This document shows positions 26,406 to 34,007 of a stretch of DNA of 64,000 nucleotides, piece after piece. Under the pieces are notes generated by a model. It did not search any database and had not been told where the DNA came from. It saw only the letters and a program-made list of their open reading frames with translations. Source of the DNA: Nonomuraea candida (GTDB lineage: Bacteria; Actinomycetota; Actinomycetes; Streptosporangiales; Streptosporangiaceae). The translations under genes were made by a program, and so were the position numbers. The number at the start of each line of letters is the position of its first letter. Position 1 is the stretch's first letter. The stretch lies in the NCBI RefSeq assembly GCF_000725485.1, contig NZ_JOAG01000003.1:186001-250000 (forward strand). Direction: 5' to 3'.

Positions 26406-27278
26406 ATGGATCCACGTGCTCTGCCCCCACGGCTGGTGATCGATCCATCGCTGCACCCCGAGATCTCGGTCGAGCTACGGTCGAGCCCGCACATTCTGCG
26501 CATGGCTCGGTCGGGCGCGCGAATGGACACCACCCATCATCCCGTCCTGCTGTTCGTCCTGCCGGCCTTCCTGCTGATGCTGCTGCTGGTGGCGCAGTGG
26601 GAGGTCTTCTTCGTCGCGTGCCTGGGAGCCGGTCTCATCGTGCTGATGCGGTGGCTGGCGATGGACAGCGCGTATCGGTCGACGAAGCGAAGACTCCGGC
26701 TGGCCAGGGAGCACGCCAACCAGTACATCCTGCCCGAGGACCTGGACCATCCCTGCCAGATGCTGCTGCGCCGGGCGCAGAACGCGGTGGAGGCGATCAT
26801 GGCCTCCGCGGTCCACAAGGCGGGGCTGATCGACAGCATCGAGAACCAGGTGTCGCTGCCGGAGGAGCTCTGGCAGATCGCGCAGCGGCTGCGGAAGCTG
26901 TCGACGATGCACGCCGAGCACGGCAAGATCATTCCACGGGATCTGCCGCCGGGCATGGAGGACGCGTTCAAGCCGTACACGACGGCGCTGGACGCCGCGT
27001 GGACGTCGTTGTCACAACGCGTACGGCACCTGGAGAAGTACGCCAAACAGGTGCTCAAGGCGGACAAGGTCTACCACGCCCATCTCCGGCTGGAGAAGCT
27101 GGCCGCCAAGACGCCCGAGTACCAGCAGCTCATCGCCGAGACGGTGCGTGACGAGCTGGCGCACGAGCGCATCAGGGAGCTGTCGGACCAGGCGGCGCAC
27201 GTGCGCAAGCTGTTCGAGGAGAGCATCCTCCAGGCCAGGCAGGCGGCCGGCGAGCTGCTGCGCTCCCCGCTGACCTAG
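26406..27278 (+). CDS. Membrane protein with two helices and long coiled coil, unknown
   Basis: 290 aa. Residues 46-63 and 66-83 form two adjacent membrane helices (a hairpin). The C-terminal two thirds are almost wholly charged helix, for example LARREAR-like stretches, LEKYAKQVLKADKVYHAHLR and VRDELAHERIRELSDQA, which I read as coiled coil in the cytoplasm. I recognise no family. Its stop codon overlaps the stop of the convergent STAND ATPase gene (shared CTAG), so the two can hardly be transcribed fully at once. A later ATG (about residue 40) is possible. Confidence 0.72.
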   Translation: MDPRALPPRLVIDPSLHPEISVELRSSPHILRMARSGARMDTTHHPVLLFVLPAFLLMLLLVAQWEVFFVACLGAGLIVLMRWLAMDSAYRSTKRRLRLAREHANQYILPEDLDHPCQMLLRRAQNAVEAIMASAVHKAGLIDSIENQVSLPEELWQIAQRLRKLSTMHAEHGKIIPRDLPPGMEDAFKPYTTALDAAWTSLSQRVRHLEKYAKQVLKADKVYHAHLRLEKLAAKTPEYQQLIAETVRDELAHERIRELSDQAAHVRKLFEESILQARQAAGELLRSPLT

Positions 27279-29800
27279 CCGGGGGCCGCGCGTCGCAGGA
27301 GCTCCAGCGTCCTGCGCATGCCGGCCTCGTTGCCCAGGCTGCGGTAGATCTCCCTGGCCTGCTCCAGCGGTCCCACGGCCGCCCGGGGCCCGCCCGCGTC
27401 CAGGTGCGCCTCGCCGAGGTAGCGCAGGCTCATGGCCATCCACCACCGGTCCTCCAGCCCCTCGAACTCGTGCACCGCGCGCCGCAGCTCCGCCTCGGAC
27501 TCCTCGATCCGCCCGAGCCTGGCCAGCACCCGCCCGGCCGAGACCGCGGTCCGCGCCACCCCCCACGAGTCCCCGAGCGCGGTGAGGATCGCCTCGGCCC
27601 GCCGCACGTAGTCCAGCTCGCGCAGCCCGTTGTCCGGGTCGCCCACCTCGCCGGCCGCGCGCAGGCAGCGGGCCTCCTCCCACAGCTCCCCGCGCTGCCT
27701 GAACATCTCGCCCGCCCGGTCGAGGCTGAAGCCGGCCCTGGTGAACAGGTTCGTGGCCAGCCGGTGGTCGCCCGCGCGGTGCTCGCCGCGCGCCTGCGCC
27801 GCCAGCACCTCGCCGTAGACGCGCAGGGTCTGGGCCTCGGAGTAGCGGTGACCCTCCCGCTTGAAGATCTCCAGGGCATCCTCCAGCAGCTCCCTGGCCT
27901 CCTCGGGCCGCCGCTCCGCCATGCGCATCTCGGCCAGGTTGCGCTGGGTGCGGGCCATCCACCACAGGTCCTCCTCGCCCTTGAACGCGGCGATCGCCTC
28001 GATGAGGTAGCCCTGCGCCCGGTCCAGGTGTCCCTCGCTGAACAGCGTCATCCCGATCGTGCGCATGGCCCTGGCGGCCCACCAGGTCTCGCCCAGCTCC
28101 CTGAACAGGCCCAGCGCCCGCTCGGACTCCGCCAGCGCCCGCTCGCGCAGGCCCATCCCGCCGTGCACGGCGGCGGCGTCGAGCAGCGCGATCGCCAGCG
28201 CGCGCCGGTCGCCGCCGCGCTCGGCGGCCTCGCAGCCCAGCTCGGCCACGGCCGCCCAGTCGGCCCAGTACGCGCGCAGCGAGTGGCACAACGAGCAGAA
28301 CGCCCTCGCCAGGCCCCACGTCAGCTCCCAGAGCCGGAGCTGGTGTGCCAGGTGCACCATGGAGATGAGGGAGAGCCGCTCGGCGTTGAGCCAGTCGCCG
28401 GCCTTGAGCTGCCCGGCGGCGCCGGCCCGCCGGCCGCCCCTGCTCCAGTCCTGCGGCCAGCGGTTCTGGGCGGCCTCCTCGGCGCGGCGGCGGTAGCCGT
28501 ACAGGACGCGCTCGATGGCGGCCCTGCGCCGCTCCTCCTCGTCCTGGTCGGCCAGCTCGGCGGCGAACACCCGCACCAGGTCGTGCAGCCGGTAGCGCAT
28601 CGTGCCGGTCTGGTCGGTGCCCGAGCACTCGGCGAGCTGCACGTCGATGAGCGCCTCCAACTGGTCGGCGCCGTCGAGGCCGGAGATGTCGAGCAGCTCG
28701 CCGGCCACCCAGCCGGGCACGTCGGGCGCGGTCAGCGCGCTGAGCAGGCGCAGCAGGCGGCGCTGCATGCCGGTGCAGTCGTCGTAGCTGAGCTGTACGG
28801 AGGCGCGCACGCTCTTGTCCACTGTGGGCGCGATCTCCAGCTGGTCGAGGCGGCGGTGCGTGACGGCCAGCCGGCCGGCCATCTCGCGCATCGTCCACTG
28901 CTCGCGGGTGGCGAGCCGGCCGCCGCAGATGTTGATCGCCAGCGGCAGGTAGTCGCACAGCCGCACGATCTCCTTGGCGGCCTCCAGGTCGTCGACGACC
29001 CTGGCCCCGCCGGCCAGCCTGGCCAGCAGCTCCACCCCGTGCGCCTCGCTGAACTCGCCGAGCCGGGTGTCGTGCGTGCCGTTGAGGAACAGCGGGGCGC
29101 GCGAGGTGACCAGCACGGCGCAGCCGGGCTCGGCCGGGATCAGCGGTTTGACCTGCTCGGCGTCGTGGGCGTTGTCCAGGCCGATGAGGATCCTGCGGCC
29201 CTTGGTCCAGGTCAGCCAGAGCTTGCGCAGCTCCTCCAGGCCGCCGGGGTCGGTGGTCAGGCGGACGTCGAGCGCGCGCAGGAAGCCGATCAGCACCTCC
29301 TCGGGGCGGACCGGGGCGTCCACGCCGCCGCGCAGGTCGGCGTAGAGGCGGCCGTCGGGGAACCAGCCGGCGACCTCCTGCCCGAACCGGGTCATCAGCG
29401 CCGACTTGCCGACACCGCCGCGGCCGTACACGGAGACGACCAGGGGCGGTGAGAGGTCGGAGGACTTCCTGCGGGCGGCGAAGACGTCGCGCAGCTCGCC
29501 GAGCGCCTCGGCGCGGCCGGTGAAGTGCTCGGGCACGGGCGGCCACTGGTCGGGGGCCAGCGGGCCCGGATCTAATCGCAGCCTGCGCTTGGGGCCGCGC
29601 GACTCGGTGGTGGCCCACGTGGTCAGGCCGACGAGGACGGCCGCGGCCATGGTGACGCCGATCTTGGCGGCGGGCGGGATCTCCCATTCGAGGGAGGCCG
29701 CCAGCACGCTCGCCGCGGCGGCCGCCAGACCGGCGGAGACCGGTGCGGCCAGCGGCATTTTCCGCCGCTTTCGCGGCTTATCCGGTAGGTCCCCTGTCAA
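27275..29800 (-). CDS. Membrane-anchored STAND ATPase (AfsR-like) with TPR array
   Basis: 841 aa. After a basic stretch (PRKRRK) come two membrane helices (about 19-36 and 45-63), then an NB-ARC-type ATPase: FTGRAEAL, P-loop GRGGVGKSA (126-134), Walker B ILIGLDNAHDAEQ, VLVTSRAPL and PLAINICGGRL, followed by a long TPR array to the end. AfsR-like proteins normally carry a SARP DNA-binding domain where this one has membrane helices, so it probably senses or signals at the membrane. The TTG start at 29800 lies four bases after a hairpin that holds the likely SD; ATG 29758 is an alternative. Ligand and output unknown. Confidence 0.83.
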   Translation of the reverse strand: MTGDLPDKPRKRRKMPLAAPVSAGLAAAAASVLAASLEWEIPPAAKIGVTMAAAVLVGLTTWATTESRGPKRRLRLDPGPLAPDQWPPVPEHFTGRAEALGELRDVFAARRKSSDLSPPLVVSVYGRGGVGKSALMTRFGQEVAGWFPDGRLYADLRGGVDAPVRPEEVLIGFLRALDVRLTTDPGGLEELRKLWLTWTKGRRILIGLDNAHDAEQVKPLIPAEPGCAVLVTSRAPLFLNGTHDTRLGEFSEAHGVELLARLAGGARVVDDLEAAKEIVRLCDYLPLAINICGGRLATREQWTMREMAGRLAVTHRRLDQLEIAPTVDKSVRASVQLSYDDCTGMQRRLLRLLSALTAPDVPGWVAGELLDISGLDGADQLEALIDVQLAECSGTDQTGTMRYRLHDLVRVFAAELADQDEEERRRAAIERVLYGYRRRAEEAAQNRWPQDWSRGGRRAGAAGQLKAGDWLNAERLSLISMVHLAHQLRLWELTWGLARAFCSLCHSLRAYWADWAAVAELGCEAAERGGDRRALAIALLDAAAVHGGMGLRERALAESERALGLFRELGETWWAARAMRTIGMTLFSEGHLDRAQGYLIEAIAAFKGEEDLWWMARTQRNLAEMRMAERRPEEARELLEDALEIFKREGHRYSEAQTLRVYGEVLAAQARGEHRAGDHRLATNLFTRAGFSLDRAGEMFRQRGELWEEARCLRAAGEVGDPDNGLRELDYVRRAEAILTALGDSWGVARTAVSAGRVLARLGRIEESEAELRRAVHEFEGLEDRWWMAMSLRYLGEAHLDAGGPRAAVGPLEQAREIYRSLGNEAGMRRTLELLRRAAPG

Positions 29801-29804
29801 AGAA

Positions 29805-29822
29805 CACCCCCTTTTGGGGGTG
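29805..29822 (-). promoter_or_regulatory. Hairpin sequestering the Shine-Dalgarno of the STAND ATPase
   Basis: On the minus-strand RNA, CACCCCC-AAAA-GGGGGTG forms a perfect 7-bp stem whose 3' arm is the only SD-like sequence before the TTG start four bases later. Could limit translation. If the true start is ATG 29758, it is only a leader hairpin. Confidence 0.5.
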
Positions 29823-29834
29823 ATTCAAGCCGAT

Positions 29835-29862
29835 GGGGTACGGCTTGCGCCAGCCGTACCCC
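29835..29862. terminator. 11-bp stem hairpin after the M6 protease gene
   Basis: GGGGTACGGCT (29835-29845) pairs perfectly with AGCCGTACCCC (29852-29862), loop of six, ten bases past the protease stop on the minus strand. Likely terminator; no T run. Confidence 0.7.
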
Positions 29863-29871
29863 ACCGTTCAC

Positions 29872-32007
29872 TCAAATGCCGATCACGTGACAGGTGGCCG
29901 TCATCGTCTTGCTCGGGTCGCTCTCGGAGGTGGCGGTGAGCTTGACCCGGGCCAGCCGGTCCCCGCCCGCCTCACGCACGGCGTTGACGCTCACGAGCGC
30001 CTGCTTGCCGAACGCGACGGAGGCCAGGGCGTTCGGGAGCTGGGCGGTCCAGCCCTTGCCCTGCACCTCGGCCTTGAGGCGGTAGAGGTCGGACGTCAGG
30101 TACGCGCTGACGTCCTCCGGGTGCTGCCCCTGCGCCGGGGCCGCCCTGCCGGTGTTGAACAGCGGGAACGTGCAGGTGGACAGGTTCCTGCCGGAGGGGA
30201 CGCCGGCGGCGGGCAGCAGCCGGAGGCCCCGCTTCTGCGGTCCGGCGCCGTCGAGGGAGCGGATGGCGACGGTGTAGGAGAGCTCGCCGGCGCGGTTGCG
30301 GTGCACGTCGGTGATGTAGAAGTGCAGGCGGTTGGCCTCGTCGACGTACTCGTACTCGCTGCCGGAGTCGGTGCCGGCGTGGAAGAGAGCGTCGGAGAGC
30401 TGCCGGTAGTCGCCGATCGTGATGGGCACCTTGGTGCCGTCGGGCAGCACGTAGTCGGTCATGCCGATGTCCTGCGGGTTGGCGTCGATCACCCATTCGA
30501 ACGCCGGGATCTGCCAGCCCGGCCCGCGGTCCTCGTTCTTGGTCTTGGCCAGCAGCACGCCCGAGTCGGGCGTGAAGGAGTCGCTGCCCATCCGGTCCAC
30601 GACCTCGACGGTGTAGTTCTCCCAGCCGCCGCCGTCGCAGAGCGGGTCGGTCTTGACGTCGCAGGCGGGGCTCTTGTCGCCGGTGTCGAAGGAGATGTTG
30701 ACGCCCGACAGCCCCTTGTCGCCCGGCTGCACCGACCGGGCCGTGACCCGGGCCGTGACCAGCCCCGACTCGTCGAGCGCCTCGCGCGAGAGCCGCAGCA
30801 CGTTCTTCTCGTCCACCATGCCGAGCTTGATCTTGTTGCGCAGCATGTGGTGGGCGCCCATGGACGCGCCGCCGGTGGGCGGGATCAGCCAGCGCGAGTG
30901 CGGGCCGCCGGGGCCGTTGAAGCTGCCGCGGCTGAGCATCTCCCAGATGCCGGTGTAGGCCCGGCCCGGCGGGCTGGCGTAGGGGTTGTTGTAGTTGTCG
31001 GCGATGCCCATGATGTGGCTCAGCTCATGGGCGTAGACGGCCATGCCCGAGCTCTCGGCCTGCACCGAGTCGACGCCGAAGCGGGCGTTGGGCCAGAACG
31101 TGGAGCCGGCCTGCCAGGAGGTCCACTCGACGTAGCGGGTCGGTGACCAGTTGGGCAGGGCCGGGTCGGGCGGGCCCCACTCGTCGGTGACGTCCTCCTT
31201 GGTGGGGAACTTCATCATGCCGAACTCCTGCCAGGTGGACGACTCGTCCTGGCCGGCGCTCAGGTAGAAGACGAAGTCGAACTGCGCGGCCACGTCCGGG
31301 CCGACCGCGGCGAGCCAGGCGGCGTTGCCGTCGGTCCGCAGGTTCCTGGTGCAGGTGTCGCCGGCGGGGCACGAGGAGCGCTGGTACTCCATGGCGTACT
31401 CGTGGTCCTTGCCGGGCATCTCGTACGGGCCGAACCCGGTCAGCTCCACGCCGATCCGGCCGCCGGAGTCCTCCATCCAGTACTCGTGGATGGTGTGGCC
31501 CTTGTTCAGCTCGTTCGGCGTGTTGAGGAAGTCCTGGTAGAACTTCGCGACCTGGTCGCGCGGCACGCCGTGGGCCTCGGCGCTGGGGTTGCCGAAGACC
31601 GTCGAGCCCTTGGGCTGGGTCACCACGAACGGCTGGTTGGGGTAGTCGAGCAGCACGAGCGCGCCCTTGAAGGTGCGCTGCGAGCCCTTGACCGAGGGGT
31701 CGTTCCAGTTGGTGCCGGGCGGCTTCTTGTAGTCCGCCCAGGTCATGTTGTCGGGATTCTCCCAGTTCTGCGGGTCGATGGGCTTGATGCCGCCGGCCGG
31801 TCGGCCGCGCAGGGCCCGTTCGCCGGCCGCGGGGGCGTCGAGGGGGGTGTCGAGTTGCCAGGGCTGCGTCTGCGGCCAGTGGTTCTGCCGCCACGGGTGC
31901 TCAGGATCTTCGGGGGGTGCTGCGGAAGCGGGGGTCGCCATCAGGCTCACCGGGATCAGCACGATGGCCGCCAGCAAACCCTTCAGCAGCTTCTTCGGGG
32001 CGTTCAC
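29872..32007 (-). CDS. Secreted M6 family (immune inhibitor A-like) metalloprotease
   Basis: 711 aa. A signal peptide (LLKGLLAAIVLIPVSLMA, cleavage near ASA-AP) directs export. The zinc site HELSHIMGIADNY near residue 327 matches HExxHxxGxxD of the M6 family, and a Met-turn-like WEMLSRGSFNG follows, along with the GGPHSRW segment. The N-terminal part (to about residue 100) is probably a propeptide, and a C-terminal beta domain contains pairs of Cys. It likely degrades extracellular proteins. The GTG start at 32007 faces the PucR-type gene across a promoter region with four TTGACG-type sites. Confidence 0.9.
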   Translation of the reverse strand: MNAPKKLLKGLLAAIVLIPVSLMATPASAAPPEDPEHPWRQNHWPQTQPWQLDTPLDAPAAGERALRGRPAGGIKPIDPQNWENPDNMTWADYKKPPGTNWNDPSVKGSQRTFKGALVLLDYPNQPFVVTQPKGSTVFGNPSAEAHGVPRDQVAKFYQDFLNTPNELNKGHTIHEYWMEDSGGRIGVELTGFGPYEMPGKDHEYAMEYQRSSCPAGDTCTRNLRTDGNAAWLAAVGPDVAAQFDFVFYLSAGQDESSTWQEFGMMKFPTKEDVTDEWGPPDPALPNWSPTRYVEWTSWQAGSTFWPNARFGVDSVQAESSGMAVYAHELSHIMGIADNYNNPYASPPGRAYTGIWEMLSRGSFNGPGGPHSRWLIPPTGGASMGAHHMLRNKIKLGMVDEKNVLRLSREALDESGLVTARVTARSVQPGDKGLSGVNISFDTGDKSPACDVKTDPLCDGGGWENYTVEVVDRMGSDSFTPDSGVLLAKTKNEDRGPGWQIPAFEWVIDANPQDIGMTDYVLPDGTKVPITIGDYRQLSDALFHAGTDSGSEYEYVDEANRLHFYITDVHRNRAGELSYTVAIRSLDGAGPQKRGLRLLPAAGVPSGRNLSTCTFPLFNTGRAAPAQGQHPEDVSAYLTSDLYRLKAEVQGKGWTAQLPNALASVAFGKQALVSVNAVREAGGDRLARVKLTATSESDPSKTMTATCHVIGI

Positions 32008-32009
32008 GG

Positions 32010-32090
32010 ATTGACGGTATAGACGTTATTGACGGAGATCACCGAGCAGTTGTAGGGAAGACCTGTACCGGCAATTCCGTCAATTGACGA
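32010..32090. promoter_or_regulatory. Cluster of TTGACG sites, including palindrome CGTCAATTGACG
   Basis: ATTGACGG occurs at 32010-32017 and 32028-32035; CCGTCAAT at 32077-32084 and ATTGACGA at 32083-32090 overlap to give a perfect 12-bp palindrome at 32078-32089. All lie between the divergent protease and PucR-type genes, so the regulator encoded at 32114 is a natural candidate binder. Some copies could instead serve as -35 TTGACG elements. Confidence 0.55.
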
Positions 32091-32113
32091 AATATCCAGG
32101 TAAGAGGGTGCTT

Positions 32114-33283
32114 GTGGCGGATCTCCAGCGGACCGTTGACGAGCTCGCCGCCCGGCTCGACCGGCCGCTGCTGCTGGAGGACCGCGTGCAGCGCGTCGTG
32201 GCCTACAGCGAGCAGAGCGGCGCCATGGACGACGTCCGCCGCGACTCGATCCTGCGCCGGCACACGGTGCCCGAGGTGCGGCAGTGGTTGCGCGCGGCGG
32301 GCATCCAGGAGGCGACCGCGCCCCTGCGCACGCCCGGCGCGCCGCACCTGGGGCTGCTGCCGCGCGTCTGCGTTCCCGTACGGCACGCCGACCGCCTGCT
32401 CGGCTTCCTGTGGTTCATCGACGCCGCGCCGCCCATGACGCAGGCGCAGGTCGCCGAGGCCGCGTCCGCCGTGCCCGGCCTGGCGCTGGCCCTGTTCCAC
32501 GAGAGCCTGGCCAGCGGGCTGGCCTCGCACCGCGAGCTGGAGGCGGTGACCGGGCTGCTGACCGGCACGCGGGAGGCCGCCGTGGACGCCGCCAGGCAGC
32601 TCATCGAGGCGGGCGCGTTCCCGCAGGCGCAGCCGGTCAGCGTGCAGGTGGCCAGGCCGCGCACGGCCGAGCCCGACGACGCGCTGCGGCTGGCGCTGGA
32701 GCAGGGGCTGCTGGCGGTGCGGCGGCGGCTGAGCGGGCACCATCCGCTGCACCTGGTGCGCTACGACCACGCCGTGCTGCTCGTCGCCGGGCCGCCGGTC
32801 CCGGCCGACGAGCTGCACGCCGCCATGCCGGTGCCGGTGGTGGTCGGGATCGGGCGCGGCCGGCCGGTGCTGGCGGAGGCGGCGGGGGCGTACCGGGAGG
32901 CCAGGCACGCGGCCGAGGTGACCGCGCGGGTGCCGGGGCTCGGCCGGACGGCGGAGTGGGCGCGGCTGGGCGTCTACCGGATGCTCACCCAGCTGCCCGA
33001 CCAGGAGCTGCATCCGGGGCTGGAAGGGCTGCTGGCCGACGCGCAGTACCTGCCGCTGCTGGAGACGCTGGAGACGTACCTCGACCTGGCGGGCAGTGCG
33101 GTGGCCACCTCGCGGGCGCTGCGGTTGCACCGCACGTCGCTGTACTACCGGCTGCAGCGGGTGGAGGAACTGGCGCGCACCGACCTGAAGGACGGCGGCG
33201 AGCGGCTCGCCCTGCATCTCAGCCTCAAGCTCGCGCGGCTGTCCGGGCGCTACTCGCCCAGGGATTCACATGGTTCGTCCTGA
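32114..33283 (+). CDS. PucR/CdaR-type transcriptional regulator
   Basis: 389 aa. An N-terminal sensory region (LAARLDRPLLLEDRVQRVVA, VCVPVRHADRLLGFLWFID) is followed by a GGDEF-related middle domain and, at the C-terminus, the PucR helix-turn-helix: LPLLETLETYLDLAGSAVAT, then SRALRLHRTSLYYRLQRVEE. The GTG at 32114 has AAGAGG upstream; the frame begins at a TTG (32084) inside the palindrome, which is unlikely. PucR-type proteins often control proline, purine or amine catabolism. The divergent M6 protease is the likely target or co-regulated gene. Confidence 0.87.
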   Translation: MADLQRTVDELAARLDRPLLLEDRVQRVVAYSEQSGAMDDVRRDSILRRHTVPEVRQWLRAAGIQEATAPLRTPGAPHLGLLPRVCVPVRHADRLLGFLWFIDAAPPMTQAQVAEAASAVPGLALALFHESLASGLASHRELEAVTGLLTGTREAAVDAARQLIEAGAFPQAQPVSVQVARPRTAEPDDALRLALEQGLLAVRRRLSGHHPLHLVRYDHAVLLVAGPPVPADELHAAMPVPVVVGIGRGRPVLAEAAGAYREARHAAEVTARVPGLGRTAEWARLGVYRMLTQLPDQELHPGLEGLLADAQYLPLLETLETYLDLAGSAVATSRALRLHRTSLYYRLQRVEELARTDLKDGGERLALHLSLKLARLSGRYSPRDSHGSS

Positions 33284-33513
33284 TTGCAGCGGGTGCTCGC
33301 CGTGGGGCCGCGGGCGGAGGTGCTCGCCTCCCAACCGGCCGCCGAGGAGGTCCGGTGGCGCGGCATGATGGTCACCGGCCTGGTCGACGCCTGCTACGCC
33401 CTGCCTCCCGCCCCGTCTGACCAGCGCACTCCCGGCCTGGGCCATCACCTGACTCCGGCCATCACCTGGCCCTGGGCCGTCACCGAGCCCGGGCCGTCAC
33501 CTGGCCTGGGGCG
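33284..33513. repeat. Intergenic region with ~17-bp degenerate repeats at the MarR 3' end
   Basis: From about 33440 to 33527, GGCCGTCACCTGGCCTG-like units recur four to five times with periods of 16-19 bases, running into the last codons of the minus-strand MarR gene. The rest of the gap (33284-33439) has an open frame on the plus strand but no homology I can recognise. Confidence 0.6.
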
Positions 33514-33939
33514 TCACCTGGCCTGGGGCTGGTCGTCCACCAGGGCCAGCAGCTCGCCGAGCCGGTCGCGCTGCTCCGGCGTCAGCACCGCGAACAGCTC
33601 CTCCCCCGCCTGCCTGCGCGCGTCGCGGGCCCGCTCCGCCAGGGCGTGCCCCTCAGGGGTGATCAGCAGCAGCGTGGAGCGGCGGTCGGCCGGATCGATC
33701 TCCCTGCGCACCAGCCCGGCCTCCTCCAGCGCGTCCACCACCGGGGTGAGCGAGCGCGGCACGATCCGCAGCTCGTCGGCCAGCCGGACCATGCGCATCG
33801 GCCGCTCGGCCTCCGCCAGCGCGCGCAGCGCCCGCGCCCGGCCGGGGTTGAGCCCGAGGGGCACCAGCCGTTCGAGATAGCCGTGCCGCAACCGCCGGCC
33901 GACCAGGAACAAGAGCTCGGCGAGCTCCTTCTCTGCCAT
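33514..33939 (-). CDS. MarR family transcriptional regulator
   Basis: 141 aa. Winged helix-turn-helix at about 47-100: MRMVRLADELRIVPRSLTPV and VDALEEAGLVRREIDPADRR, then STLLLITPEG (wing). The flanking helices form the dimer interface. It is divergent from an ABC exporter gene with 68 bases between them, the classical layout of a MarR repressor controlling a drug exporter. The C-terminal codons fall in a degenerate repeat. Effector unknown, probably a toxic small molecule. Confidence 0.9.
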   Translation of the reverse strand: MAEKELAELLFLVGRRLRHGYLERLVPLGLNPGRARALRALAEAERPMRMVRLADELRIVPRSLTPVVDALEEAGLVRREIDPADRRSTLLLITPEGHALAERARDARRQAGEELFAVLTPEQRDRLGELLALVDDQPQAR

Positions 33940-34007
33940 GGCGGTAAGTTTAGCCGGAACAAATATGAGTTAACCTCTGTTTAGGTGGACATCTGAGAGG
34001 AGGCCCC

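Noticed and set aside
33284..33440. Plus-strand fragment QRVLAVGPRAEVLASQ... after the PucR-type gene
   Set aside because: It looks somewhat protein-like but has no SD, no recognisable family and runs into a degenerate repeat; may be a decayed remnant, not supportable.
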